Shown: positions 1-9,013, counted from the stretch's first letter. The stretch is DNA of 64,000 bases from CBDCFL01 sp965216135 (GCA_965216135.1 CBDCFL010000024.1:310001-374000); one strand, 5' to 3'. A program made the numbers and translations. Notes: a model not told the origin generated them from the sequence alone.

Positions 1-361
1 GCGGGGTGCAGATGCTTCATGGCAGCGAATCAAGTATTAATGCCGGCAAATGATGGCATATGTGCTGTCTGCATCCCGTCGGACATCTGTCGGCTATCTG
101 TCGACATTTATCAGCAAATCGGACGATTAACGCGGCGCGCGTTGCGGACCTGTCGCAAAAGCAAAAAAATTTTCAAGGCGCTGTTGCGGCGGCAAATGCC
201 GGCCGGAGTCGCCCGTGAAATTTCGCCGAGATTTTTCATTCGACCGCCTCGGTCTTTGCGCGCGGCGAACTGCGGCGGGCGCACGATCCCGGGCCCGTGT
301 CCGGGACGGGTGCGTTTGAGGCGGGTCCAGGCTTCGGTCAAACGCCCGCCGTGCGGCCTTA
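1..361. other. No recognisable gene at window start
   Basis: GC-rich sequence left of the IS5-family element. Short open frames exist on both strands, but none has a convincing ribosome-binding site, domain or composition typical of a real protein. If the leucine-rich-repeat gene on the right of the IS once continued across it, its lost 3' part should lie here on the minus strand, but I see no leucine-rich repeats in that frame. Confidence 0.4.
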
Positions 362-1330
362 GTGTCCGTCCGGGGACTTTATGAGTCGGATGAATCGGTT
401 ATCCGGCGCGCCCTCTTGAAGAGCTGAATCAGCTGTGATTTTCTGGGGTGGTGAATTTGCTCTTGAGGTGCCCCATGTGGACTGCCGACAACCGCCCGCG
501 CTACAACCGCGACAAACTGCGTTATCCGAGCGACCTGACCGATGCGGAATGGGCGCATATCGAGCCGCTGATCCCGCCGGGCAAGCCCGGCGGCGGCAAA
601 CGGCGCGTCGCTATCCGCGAGGTGATCAACGGCGTGATGTACATTCTGAGCACCGGCTGCCAGTGGCGCGCGCTGCCCAAGGATTTGCCGCCCAGAAGCA
701 CCGTGCATGAGTACCTCGGCCTGTGGAACTGGGACGGCACGCTGGATCGCATCCATCATGCGCTCTACCTCAAGTGCCGCGAGAAAGCCGCGCGCGAAGC
801 CAGCCCCACGGCCTGCATCATCGACAGTCAGAGTGTGAAAAGCGCTGAAAAAGGGGGGCTCGCATCGACAGCCACGGCTTCGATGCCGGCAAGTTGATCA
901 AGGGCAAGAAGCGGCATGTTCTGGTCGATACGCAAGGCTTGCTGCTGCACGGCATCGTCACCGCCGCCGACGTTCAGGATCGCGACGGCGGTCTCGCGCT
1001 GCTGGCGACCTTGTTCGGTCTGTTTCCCTTTCTCGGGAAATTGTTCGCCGACAGCGCCTATCAGGGGCCGGTCTTTCACCGCGCCCTGGCCGGCATCCTG
1101 CCCGATCTCGAGACCGAGATCGTCAAGCGATCCGATCGGGTGAAGGGCTTCGTCGTCCAGCCCAGGCGTTGGGTGGTCGAACGCACCATCGCCTGGCTCA
1201 ACCGCTGCCGCCGACTGGCCAAGGACTGGGAGAACCTCAACCGCAACGCGCTCGCCTTCATCAAGCTCGCGTCCATTCGACTCATGCTCCGAAAACTCTG
1301 TAATCCTACATAAAGTCTCCGGACGAACTC
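362..1330 (+). mobile_element. IS5-family insertion sequence (IS427-like, two-frame transposase)
   Basis: The ends form imperfect inverted repeats. The left end from 362 and the reverse complement of the right end up to 1330 share the core CGTCCGG-GACTTTATG with a few mismatches, and an outer A at 361/1331 also pairs. The element is about 970 bp, normal for the family, and holds one transposase read in two frames. No clean target duplication is visible (left flank CTTA, right flank TCTC), so the flanks may have been rearranged. It lies in the 3' part of a minus-strand leucine-rich-repeat gene. Confidence 0.85.
475..1313 (+). CDS. IS5-family transposase, made by -1 frameshift (OrfA/OrfB)
   Basis: This DDE transposase excises and inserts the surrounding IS. 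OrfA starts at ATG 475, preceded by GAGG at a good distance, and runs to a stop near 897. OrfB continues in the -1 frame to 1313. The switch is at A5G6 (848-858): reading -1 there joins SAEKGG directly to ARIDSHGFDAGKLIKGKK, the expected continuation in IS5 transposases. The catalytic triad is visible as IIDSQSV, FADSAY and VVERTIAW. Total length is about 280 aa, as in the family. Programmed frameshifting is known for IS427-group members, so this is probably an active arrangement and not decay. Confidence 0.85.
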
Positions 1331-1769
1331 TCAGGACAAGTCTCTGCAGCCCGGTCAGATTCGCCAGCGGGGTCAGGTCGGTGACCTGAGCGCGCCTCAG
1401 GTAAAGGCTCTGCAGTGCCTTCAGTTTGGCTAACGGGGTTAGGTCAGTGACAGGCGTGTCGCTGAGATCAAGGCTCAGCAGCCCGGTCAGCCCGGCCAGC
1501 GGGGTCAGGTCGGTGACCGGCGTGCTCGTCAGGTATAGGAACCGCAGCCCGGTCAGTGCAGCCAGCGGGATCAAGTCGGTGACCGCGACATGCGCAGTGG
1601 CGTCGCCCAGAGCCAGCGCCCATAAATCTGGCAGGTCACCAATCTCTTGGGGAAGGATTTCCAATGCCGCAAATTCATCATTAGCGAAATCGAGCCTGTC
1701 CGCCCCCTCCCGCTTCTCCCTGGCAATCCTCTCCTTCGCCGCCGCGAAGGCTTTTTCGGCTCGCGTCAT
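1331..1769 (-). pseudogene. Leucine-rich-repeat protein, 3' end cut by IS5-family element
   Basis: The frame starts at 1769 (protein begins MTRAEKAFAAAKERIARE), with AGGAGGGG about 8 nt upstream. After a charged N-terminal helix come successive 22-residue repeats built on TDLTPLA-LTGL with conserved leucines, an internalin-like LRR solenoid of at least four repeats. The frame runs straight into the IS right end at 1330/1331, after which the translation is antisense IS sequence. The native C-terminus is missing and is not found beyond the IS. The function is unknown; LRR solenoids usually bind proteins. The frame appears to extend upstream of 1769, but the RBS supports this start. Confidence 0.7.
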
Positions 1770-2279
1770 CCGCCACCCCTCCTGCACAGCCAAAATGGGG
1801 TGGTCCGGACCCGCGCGCAAGCGCAAGTCGCGGGCCCATGAAAAAAGCGCCGGAAATTTCACGCATAACCGGTCTGCAACCCGGCAGCACCACGCGCGCC
1901 GCCGCCTTGCATTAACCGATCCGCAACACTCACCACTGCGCGCTATGTTAACCCCGGGCCACGACGTCCACCCGGCATATGCATAGCCGACGCAGCACAG
2001 TCGCATCGCATACCGCCAAAATCGACCGATTTCCCGGTGTTTACCTTTGATTCGGTGCCGCTGCCGGTCCGGCAAGCTTTTGCACCCACCGAACGTTGCG
2101 GTCGGGCACCGTATCGCGCCTGACCAATCCGATTGTCGTCACTTTTGCGGCCATTGTCGCCGCGAGGCGGCCAATTTGGTGCGCGGGCCTTTTCACCGCC
2201 GCGGGCGAACCTATATATTTGGCCCTCAAGTAGCGATTCCCAACTCAGGCCACGTAAATTGTCCCAGACGCCCTGGCAT
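1770..2279. other. Intergenic region between LRR gene and clpS
   Basis: About 510 bp between divergent genes. It should hold the promoters for the LRR gene and for clpS. An AT-rich patch (CCTATATATTTGG, near 2210-2222) in otherwise GC-rich DNA could be a clpS -10 region, but I cannot fix a -35. No RNA gene or repeat recognised. Confidence 0.3.
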
Positions 2280-2600
2280 ATGTCCGATGATATAGATGAA
2301 AACGACAGCGATACCGTTGTCGTCACCAAGACGCGCACCAAAACCAAACGTCCGCCGCTCTACAAGATATTGCTTTTGAACGACGATTACACGCCGATGG
2401 AATTTGTCGTGCATGTGCTGGAACGGTTTTTCATGCTGACCCATGCGCAATCGGTCGAGATCATGATGACCGTGCACAAAAAGGGCCTCGCGGTAGTCGG
2501 GGTGTTTTCCTTTGAGATCGCAGAAACCAAGGTCACCCAGGTCATGGATTTTGCGCGCCGTAATCAACATCCGCTGCAATGCACGATGGAAAAGGAATAG
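2280..2600 (+). CDS. clpS: ATP-dependent Clp protease adaptor ClpS
   Basis: ClpS binds the N-terminal domain of ClpA and delivers N-degron substrates (proteins starting with Phe, Leu, Trp or Tyr) to ClpAP in the cytoplasm. The protein is 106 aa, the usual length. A flexible acidic/basic tail (1-25) precedes the core, with LLLNDDYTPMEFVV at 31-44. Asn34, Asp35 and Asp36 and His66 fall at the positions that bind the substrate amino group in the E. coli protein. I chose ATG 2280 (MSDDIDEND) over longer upstream options because family members start just before this tail. The methyltransferase gene follows 12 bp downstream on the same strand. Confidence 0.95.
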   Translation: MSDDIDENDSDTVVVTKTRTKTKRPPLYKILLLNDDYTPMEFVVHVLERFFMLTHAQSVEIMMTVHKKGLAVVGVFSFEIAETKVTQVMDFARRNQHPLQCTMEKE

Positions 2601-2612
2601 GCGGGCCGCGCG

Positions 2613-3593
2613 GTGGCCCGATCCCGGCTATCGCTGGCGCTACGGGGCGGGCATCTGTTGCTGCCGCCGGAGGGACGGATCGCGGTATTCAGGCCAAAAT
2701 CAGCTGCGGACCTGGCGGGCCTCCCGACAGAACGTGTTCATATCATTCACGGATTTCGCCCGGCCTTTGATGCAATTGTTGCGGCAGGATTTGAATGTGC
2801 GACCAAACCGGCAGGCAAATACGCAGCAGCGATTGTCTTTGTGCCGCGTTCCAAGGCGCAGGCGAAGGCGCTGATCGCCCAGGCGGTTGAGGTAACCGGC
2901 GGCGGGCCGGTCATCGTGGATGGGCAGAAATCGGATGGAATTGACAGCATATTCAAGGCCCTGCATGCGGAGGGCGCGGACACGGGTGCCCGTTTTACCA
3001 AGGCGCATGGCAGTGTATTTTCGGTGATGTCGGGCGATCTTGGCCATTGGCGCGCAGGCGACACCACAACAGACGACGGGTTCGTCACCCGGCCCGGGAT
3101 GTTTTCCGCCGATGCGATTGATCCCGGTTCCGCCCTGCTGGCGGGCGCACTTCCCGGCGACATTGGTGGCACCGTGGCCGATCTCGGCGCCGGCTGGGGC
3201 TATCTAGCCGCTCGCCTGCTGCAATCACCGGCAGTCCAGGCGTGCCATCTGATCGAAGCGGAATATGAGGCGCTCCGGGCTGCGCGCAAAAACATCACCG
3301 ATGTACGGGCGCAGTTTCACTGGGCCGATGCAACGCGGTTTACGGAGGTGGACGGGTTTGATCATGTGGTCACCAATCCGCCGTTTCATACAGGCCGCGC
3401 CGGTGATCCGTCGCTCGGGCAGGCGTTCATAAGCGCCGCTGCACGGCTGCTGCACGCCCGTGGCACGCTCTGGCTGGTCGCAAACCGGCATCTGCCCTAT
3501 GAGGCGACGCTTGAACAGCATTTCACGGACCGGTGCGAACTTGCAGGCACGCCCGCGTTCAAGCTATTGCGGGCAAGCCGCCCGCGACGCTGA
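2613..3593 (+). CDS. Class I SAM-dependent methyltransferase, RsmC-like
   Basis: Likely an RNA guanine-N2 methyltransferase of the RsmC/RlmG type. The last 150 residues contain the SAM-binding loop DLGAGWG (190-196) and the catalytic motif NPPFHTG (255-261), typical of N2-guanine methyltransferases. The first 170 residues look like the degenerate, non-catalytic N-terminal methyltransferase domain of RsmC. The length (326 aa) fits. Translation probably begins at GTG 2613, 12 bp after clpS; the two genes are likely co-transcribed. E. coli RsmC modifies G1207 of 16S rRNA; whether this protein has the same target is inferred. Confidence 0.8.
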   Translation: MARSRLSLALRGGHLLLPPEGRIAVFRPKSAADLAGLPTERVHIIHGFRPAFDAIVAAGFECATKPAGKYAAAIVFVPRSKAQAKALIAQAVEVTGGGPVIVDGQKSDGIDSIFKALHAEGADTGARFTKAHGSVFSVMSGDLGHWRAGDTTTDDGFVTRPGMFSADAIDPGSALLAGALPGDIGGTVADLGAGWGYLAARLLQSPAVQACHLIEAEYEALRAARKNITDVRAQFHWADATRFTEVDGFDHVVTNPPFHTGRAGDPSLGQAFISAAARLLHARGTLWLVANRHLPYEATLEQHFTDRCELAGTPAFKLLRASRPRR

Positions 3594-3621
3594 CGGCGCA
3601 CGCAAAGAAAAGGTTGGCCCC

Positions 3622-4434
3622 ATGTCTTTTTCGATCTCAGGCAAAACCGCGATTGTGACCGGCGCTGCTAATGGCATCGGGCTGGCGATCGCGCGCCATT
3701 TCGCCGCCAAGGGTGCCAACGTCATGCTGGCCGATATGGATGAAGAGCGCCTGATCGCCGAGCTGGGTGACGAGGCGGACGGCGAAGACAGGAACATGCG
3801 CTATTTCGCCGGTGATCTGCGCGAACATCTGACCCAGGCAAATCTGTTGTCGGCGACGCTGGATGTCTTTGAGCGGGTGGATATTCTGGTCAATGGCAGC
3901 CGCCAGATGTTGGCGACCGACATTTCCAAAAGCGGCGATGACAGCCTGGCAGTGCTGCTGGAGCAAAACCTGACCAGCGCCTACAAACTCAGCCTGGCCG
4001 TTTCCAAACGGATGATCGCGCAGGCCAGCGAGGACGACGCCAACGGCGCAGGCGTCGGCTCGATCGTCAATCTGTCGTCGATTGCAGCACGCCGGACCGG
4101 GGCCGATATATTGGCCTATTCGGTCTCGACCGCCGCACTTGATCAGATGACGCGATCACTGGCCGTCGCGCTGGCGCCGAAACACATTCGTGTCAACGCC
4201 GTGGCCTTTGGCTCGGTGATGAGCGCCAGCTTGCTGAACGCGATGTCAGGCGATGAGGATATGCGCACTCGGATCACCGGCGGAACACCGCTGGGCCGCA
4301 TTGCCTCGCCGTCCGAACTGGCCGATGCGGCGCAATTTCTGGCCAGTGACGCATCGAGCTTCGTCACCGGCCATATTCTGGTTGTCGACGGCGGCAGATC
4401 GCTGGTCGACAATGTCACCGTCGGGGCGCATTAG
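3622..4434 (+). CDS. Short-chain dehydrogenase/reductase family protein with altered active site
   Basis: A Rossmann-fold SDR of 270 aa starting at ATG 3622. The cofactor loop TGAANGIG is at 13-20, and NLSS supplies the usual active-site serine near 152. Two hallmark positions differ from classical SDRs: the NNAG motif reads VNGSR, and the YxxxK motif reads YSVST (Tyr166 kept, lysine replaced by Thr170). The lysine normally lowers the tyrosine pKa and binds the ribose, so dehydrogenase activity is doubtful. The C-terminal VVDGG is normal. It lies 28 bp after the methyltransferase. From memory, relatives in other Rhodobacterales show the same substitutions, which would make this a conserved variant. 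Confidence 0.8.
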   Translation: MSFSISGKTAIVTGAANGIGLAIARHFAAKGANVMLADMDEERLIAELGDEADGEDRNMRYFAGDLREHLTQANLLSATLDVFERVDILVNGSRQMLATDISKSGDDSLAVLLEQNLTSAYKLSLAVSKRMIAQASEDDANGAGVGSIVNLSSIAARRTGADILAYSVSTAALDQMTRSLAVALAPKHIRVNAVAFGSVMSASLLNAMSGDEDMRTRITGGTPLGRIASPSELADAAQFLASDASSFVTGHILVVDGGRSLVDNVTVGAH

Positions 4435-4544
4435 ACTGCGGTCTGGCCCTGCCCCTGTGCTGCGTTGGGTTGGGTGCGGTGCGTGCACGCGCTGTTGTAG
4501 TTGGGCGAACTGGGTGCCGCGCGAGCACGCACTATTCGCCTGCT

Positions 4545-5443
4545 CTATCGCGTAACGGCGGGCGTTGTAGGCGAACCGCACTCCTCATGCAGCCATTGTC
4601 GAACCGCGCGAACAGCTTTACGCCGACCGGCACGCGCGTTGACCGCAAGATAGTAGCCCCCAAAGTGAATTTCGATGTTGGCAAGGCGCACCAAAGCGCC
4701 CGACTGAACTTCTGGTTCGCAGAGGTGTTTGTCCATCAAGACGGCTCCCAGTCCGGCAACTGCCGACTGTATCGCGAGAAGGGCGGCAAGGGGGTGCGGC
4801 AGGTGAAGATCGGGAGGCTCGGACAGCCCAGCTTGGCGAAACCATTCGGGCCAGAGCCGGAATGTCGCCTCTTCGATCAGTGGGCCGGCTGCCAATGCCG
4901 GGAAATCAATCCCCTCATTCGTCGTCGTGGCAAAGCCGGGCGCGGCATAGGCCCCGACCATGGAAGGAAACAAAAGATCACATCCTTCCGGCGGGTCTGT
5001 TCGCAAATATCGCAGTCCCAGATCAAAGTCATGCGCCTCTATATCCATCACCTCAGTGGTGATCGAAAGGCGAAGATCAATTTCAGGGTGTCGGGTCTTG
5101 AGCTTTGCAAGCCGCGGGACCAGCCATTTCTGCGCCACGGTGCTCTCGGTGGTCAGTGTGACGGCGCCTGCAGGTGCCGAGGTGAGAGCCCGGTGGCAAG
5201 CGAGATCTGGTCAAGTGCTGGTGTGATATACGCGAGATAGGCGCGCCCTTGTTCAGTGAGCACGACGCCGGTGTTGCGTGTCCGAAAGAGATGCACGTTC
5301 AACCGCTTTTCCAGCCCGCGTACATGCCGTGAGATCGCCGAATGAGACACGTTCAGCTCCTCCGACGCGCGGGTGAAACTGCCGAGCCGACCAGCCGCTT
5401 CAAATGCGCGCAGGGGGTTTAGAGGTGGGAGGTTCCTGGGCAT
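4545..5443 (-). pseudogene. LysR-family regulator (GcvA-like), frameshifted
   Basis: The N-terminal winged helix-turn-helix starts at 5443 (MPRNLPPLNPLRAFEAAGRLGSFTRA), as in GcvA-like LysR proteins. The substrate-binding domain continues in another frame from about 5190 down to 4545. One missing base near 5189-5194, in a CCCGG run, splits them: restoring it gives ATRALTSAPAGAVTLTTEST, a normal linker. With one base restored the protein would be about 300 aa, the full family length. It lies divergent to the small gene at 5546, its likely target. The break may be a sequencing indel, as several other genes here show the same kind of lesion. Confidence 0.75.
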
Positions 5444-5545
5444 GGCCCTTTGTGACTTTTTGGAACATCAGATGTCAAGAAATGGCGTTTGAGCGCGTTG
5501 AGCCGCGCGCGCATTGTCTGTTTCAGGAACAAAGTGGAGTATGCC

Positions 5546-5770
5546 ATGAAACCCGCCGAACAATGCGAATTCACGATCCCAGACGACTTTGCGGCGCCGA
5601 AAGGAAACATCATTTCATCCGTTGCGGCAGTGCTGGCCGCTGCCGTCACGCACAAGTTCATGCCGCGCTTCGATCCGACCATGCTGACCGAGGCGCAACG
5701 CCCGGACATCGGCATCGGGCGATGCGAAGTTGATCTGTTCGAAGCGCTCAATGGGCCCTTGATCAAATGA
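5546..5770 (+). CDS. Small hypothetical protein, 74 aa, divergent from LysR gene
   Basis: Not recognised. ATG 5546 has a GGAG about 6 nt upstream, better than the earlier in-frame ATG at 5489. The protein begins MKPAEQCEFTIPDDFAAPKG, has a short hydrophobic Ala/Val stretch (about residues 23-32) and ends EALNGPLIK. The last 19 codons lie inside the first copy of a 192-bp tandem duplication, so the present C-terminus might predate or result from that event. Its position opposite a LysR regulator suggests regulation by it. It could be the remnant of a longer gene. Confidence 0.4.
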   Translation: MKPAEQCEFTIPDDFAAPKGNIISSVAAVLAAAVTHKFMPRFDPTMLTEAQRPDIGIGRCEVDLFEALNGPLIK

Positions 5771-6096
5771 AAGATGCTTTTGTCGGCTTGCCATTTCAAT
5801 TCGGTGAAACACGGCGCAGTCGGTGAGGCGCAGGATTGACGATATTCATCGCGTACCGCAACCGGTGTTAAGCGGCATGGGGGTTGGGCGCGCGCTCATC
5901 GGTCCATCGGGCGATGCGAAGTTGATCTGTTCGAAGCGCTCAATGGGCCCTTGATCAAATGAAAGATGCTTTTGTCGGCTTGCCATTTCAATTCGGTGAA
6001 ACACGGCGCAGTCGGTGAGGCGCAGGATTGACGATATTCATCGCGTACCGCAACCGGTGTTAAGCGGCATGGGGGTTGGGCGCGCGCTCATCGGTC
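5713..6096. repeat. Perfect 192-bp tandem duplication (two copies)
   Basis: Bases 5713-5904 and 5905-6096 are identical as far as I can compare them. The unit begins CATCGGGCGATGCG and ends GCGCTCATCGGTC. Copy 1 contains the end of the small gene at 5546. Copy 2 carries the same coding tail without its start. The repeat is 64 codons long but lies mostly outside any convincing gene. Identity implies a recent event or a mis-assembly. Confidence 0.95.
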
Positions 6097-6177
6097 CCGT
6101 TGAACTGGACCCGCCAAGTCTCGGCGAAGAGGTCCGCGACGCCGATGAGCGCTGCCGCCAGCAGCGGCTTTGGCCGC

Positions 6178-6636
6178 TTAGGCCTTTTCGACCACTTTCG
6201 CCTCAACAGTATTGCCCGAGGCAATCTCGATCCGGCGCGGTTTCAGCGCTTCGGGCACTTCGCGAACCAGATCGATGTTGAGCATACCATGCTCGTGGCC
6301 TGCGCCGCTGACGCTGACATGATCGGCCAGATGGAACCGGCGCTCGAACGCGCGGGTCGCGATGCCGCGGTGCAGATAGCTGCGGTCTTTGTCGGTGGCG
6401 GCTTTCCTGGCTGAGATGATCAGCGTGCTTTCGCGCAACTCGACGGCCAGTTCATCGTCGCCGAAACCGGCGGCCGCGATCGAGATGCGCCAAGCATCGT
6501 CGCCCATTTTTTCAATGTTATAAGGCGGATAGCTGGGCTGAGCCACGTCATTGGTCAAAACTCGGTCCATCAGATCGGCGATCTGGTCAAAGCCGACGGT
6601 GGCGCGGTAAAGGGGAGAGAAATCAAAATTTCGCAT
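6178..6636 (-). CDS. Hsp20/IbpA-type small heat-shock protein
   Basis: An ATP-independent holdase that keeps unfolding proteins soluble. It is 152 aa from ATG 6636, which has GGAGG 7 nt upstream. The N-terminus MRNFDFSPLYRATVGFDQ is the standard IbpA-type start. The alpha-crystallin domain spans about residues 35-130: NIEKMGDDAWRISIAAAGF begins it, and RGIATRAFERRFHLADHV is the characteristic central segment. A short tail follows. The gene stands alone between a duplication and a LysR gene. I cannot see a ROSE-type thermosensor in the short leader. The frame extends upstream, but the RBS decides for 6636. Confidence 0.9.
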   Translation of the reverse strand: MRNFDFSPLYRATVGFDQIADLMDRVLTNDVAQPSYPPYNIEKMGDDAWRISIAAAGFGDDELAVELRESTLIISARKAATDKDRSYLHRGIATRAFERRFHLADHVSVSGAGHEHGMLNIDLVREVPEALKPRRIEIASGNTVEAKVVEKA

Positions 6637-6752
6637 GGGGTAATCCTCCATTGAGCGATACCATTTGGGTGCCTTCCGATGCCGGACAGGCGGTGGGCGC
6701 GGGCCCTGTTGTGGCACCCGCAGACCCTAGGTAAGAACGAATATTTCGGGCT

Positions 6753-7648
6753 TCAAGTGCCCGATCCGGCCAGCGCGGTCTTCAACAGATCAAAAACCAC
6801 GCGGATGCGCCTGCTGGTATGCAATGCCCTGTGCGTGACCAGCCAGACAGGAAATGGAATTGAGATCGCGTCTTGCAAAACCGGGACCAGATCGGCGAAA
6901 TGCCTGGCCGCATGATGCGGCAGGATGCCGATACCGATCCCCTGTCTGACCAGTTCAACCTGCGCCGTACCGCTGGCGGTTGTAACGGCGAATTGGCTTG
7001 CCGTCAGATCTAGCCCATATGGCCGCAGCGTCGGCAAAATAGGCTCGATGGGCGCGGTGCCGACGAAGCTCATTCTTAACAGATCACTGGCATTATCCGG
7101 CTGCCCGGCACGGTCGAGATAGGCCTGCGATGCGTAAAGATGCGCCGCAGAATTCGCAACCCGCACAGCAATCAGGTCCTGCTGCTGTGGCCGGGCATTG
7201 CGGATGGCAATGTCAGCCTCTCGCCGGGTCAGATCGCGCCTGTCGTTTGAGGCGATAAGCTCGACGTTGATGTTGGGCGCTGCCTGAGCGATCTCAGCGA
7301 TCACCGGGGGCAACAGATAGGTCGCCGTGGTGTCGGTGGCGGTGATGCTGACATGCCCTCGATGGTCTGCGACTGACTGGACGCCGACAGCGACAGGCGC
7401 GCCGCAGCCTCGCCCATCGCGCGGACATGATCGACCAGCTCCAGCCCGGCATCCGTTAACACCATCGCCCGCGGCTCTCGTTTGAAAAGGGTGACCTCCA
7501 GATGGCTCTCCAGGGCGGTGACCTGGCGGCTGAGCGTTGGTTGGGTCTGGCCGAGGGCACGCGCCGCGCCGGACAATGACCCTTCTTCGATGGTGGCCAG
7601 AAACGCGCGCACCTGGTTCCAGTCGAATGATACAGCCGCCCAGTTCAT
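6753..7648 (-). pseudogene. LysR-family regulator, frameshifted
   Basis: The N-terminal winged helix (7648 to about 7350; NQVRAFLATIEEGSLSGAA, then TQPTLSRQVTALE) is joined to a substrate-binding domain in a different frame ending at 6753. Reading one extra G near 7352-7356 restores GHVSITATDTTATYLLPPVI, a typical LysR effector-domain start, giving about 298 aa. The upstream gene at 7751 is divergent, with about 100 bp between them, so it is the likely target. As with the LysR gene at 4545-5443, a sequencing indel is as plausible as real decay. Confidence 0.75.
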
Positions 7649-7750
7649 CTATTTACGTATACCATGGCGCGATAAATCCGCAATATCTATTGCTTTTGGG
7701 TATGTCCATATTGGCTGGCATTGGTGAATCAACTGCGATTGGAGTGGAAA

Positions 7751-8184
7751 ATGTCAGACCGAAAAACCAAAACGATGCTGTCCACGATGTGGATTTTGTG
7801 CTGCTAAATATGATCTACGCCGACATTCTGGGCATGCTACGGCCGGGGTATCTGGAGCAACTGGATCAGATCAGCCAGCAACTTTCGGGCGGCGCGGTGC
7901 TGCTGTTTGCGGTGCTGATGGAAATTGTCATCGTGATGGTGCCGCTCTCGGCACTGCTGATGCGGCGCGCAAACCGCTGGGCGCATTTCGTGGCGGTACC
8001 GCTGTCGATCTTATGGGTCGTGGTGCCGGCGCTGATGCCGTCGCTCGGCGATGCGACACCGCTTTCCTACATGTTCTTCGCCTCGGTCGAGGTTGCGACC
8101 ATGGCGGCCATGCTGTGGATGGCCTGGACATGGCCCACCGCAGATGCGCCTGTCGCCAAACTGCAACACCAACCGGCCGCATGA
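7751..8184 (+). pseudogene. DUF6326-like small membrane protein, frameshifted near its start
   Basis: ATG 7751 has GGAG 6 nt upstream and reads MSDRKTKTMLSTMWI, then stops at TAA. Shifting by one base at the T4 run 7794-7797 (five Ts expected) continues VLLNMIYADILGMLRPGYLEQ and about 110 more residues to 8184. Four hydrophobic segments are visible: the N-terminal one, then around FAVLMEIVIVMVPLSALL, VAVPLSILWVVVPALM and FFASVEVATMAAMLWMAW. The layout matches the DUF6326 family of four-helix membrane proteins, whose role is unknown. It is divergent from the LysR gene at 7648, its probable regulator. I assign the family from pattern memory only. Confidence 0.6.
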
Positions 8185-8194
8185 TCAACGGGGT

Positions 8195-9013
8195 TCAGGG
8201 TTTCAGAAACAGCGCGCCGCCCGATGAGGTGCTGGTGCCGCCGGTCACGCTGATCCGTCGATTGCCCTGCACCGGCGTGGGGTAGACACCCCGGCCCGCG
8301 TCGAAATCGGCCAGCATCTGGTCCAGATGTTCCGACAAATCCATCCCGTAGGCCGTGCCATCAGGCCCAAGTGCGGAGATCAGCGAGATGATATGCGCCC
8401 GCCCGCCGCGGTCGGCAAAAACCGGCGCGCCCGACGATCCCGGCACCACCGAGCAGGAAAACGCAACGATACCGTCGTGCGCCTCGATCACTTCGCAGGC
8501 GCGCTCGATCGAGGCCGCATCATTGCGCCCAGCGCCATAGGAAACGACGCTGACGCTGATGTCGTCATTGTCGCCCGCGCCGGTGGCAAAGGGCCGCGCG
8601 GTGGCACCCGATACCGGCGTGTCCAGCTGCAACAGCGCGACATCATTGTAAATCTGGGCACCGGTCACGCGCGGCGAGCGCACGTAATCGGGGTGCAGCA
8701 GCACCCGCTTGCCGACGCGGTTGGATATGGCGCGGCCATCGCGCCAGGCGGCGCGAAATTCGGCCAGGCGCGGCTCAACCGGGCCTTTACGCGCATCGTC
8801 CCAAAGGCAATGCGCCGCCGTCAGCACCAGATCGGGGCGGATCAGCGCGCCGGTGCAGGTGGTCTGCCCGGCGATCATCAACAGCCCCACACCCTCCCAG
8901 CCGCGCGCCTCGGACCAGTCATCCAGCCGGTCAAGGCTGCTCTGGCCGGATGCGGGGGCCGTCAGCAGGGCAATGGCAAAAGCTGCCAGCAAGGTTTTCA
9001 TCATACCGGTCAT
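8195..9013 (-). CDS. Secreted trypsin-like serine protease (S1), paralogue 1
   Basis: A 272-aa protein with an N-terminal signal peptide (about 1-23, cleavage near ASGQ), so probably periplasmic or secreted. The catalytic triad is visible: His68 in LTAAHC, Asp124 in IYNDVALL and Ser194 in PGSSGAPVF. The GSSGAP form resembles V8/glutamyl-endopeptidase-like (S1B) enzymes more than trypsin's GDSGGP. Substrate unknown. It overlaps the paralogue upstream by 4 bp (9010-9013), so the two are translationally coupled. The pair shares architecture and clearly arose by tandem duplication. Confidence 0.88.
   Translation of the reverse strand: MTGMMKTLLAAFAIALLTAPASGQSSLDRLDDWSEARGWEGVGLLMIAGQTTCTGALIRPDLVLTAAHCLWDDARKGPVEPRLAEFRAAWRDGRAISNRVGKRVLLHPDYVRSPRVTGAQIYNDVALLQLDTPVSGATARPFATGAGDNDDISVSVVSYGAGRNDAASIERACEVIEAHDGIVAFSCSVVPGSSGAPVFADRGGRAHIISLISALGPDGTAYGMDLSEHLDQMLADFDAGRGVYPTPVQGNRRISVTGGTSTSSGGALFLKP

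Noticed and set aside
19..384. 121-aa open frame on the plus strand at the window start
   Set aside because: Arg/Pro-rich translation with no RBS, and it runs into the IS5-family left end; typical of a chance frame in GC-rich DNA.
828..2075. 415-aa minus-strand frame joining LRR sequence to further residues
   Set aside because: Its C-terminal 150 residues are antisense translation of the IS transposase; only 1331-1769 is genuine LRR coding sequence.
5769..5828. 19-residue frame overlapping the stop of the 5546 gene by ATGA
   Set aside because: Too short, and duplicated passively with the 192-bp repeat; no evidence of translation.
6015..6281. 88-aa frame starting in the second copy of the 192-bp duplication
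   Set aside because: Overlaps the 3' end of the Hsp20 gene on the other strand, with no RBS and no recognisable protein; treated as chance.
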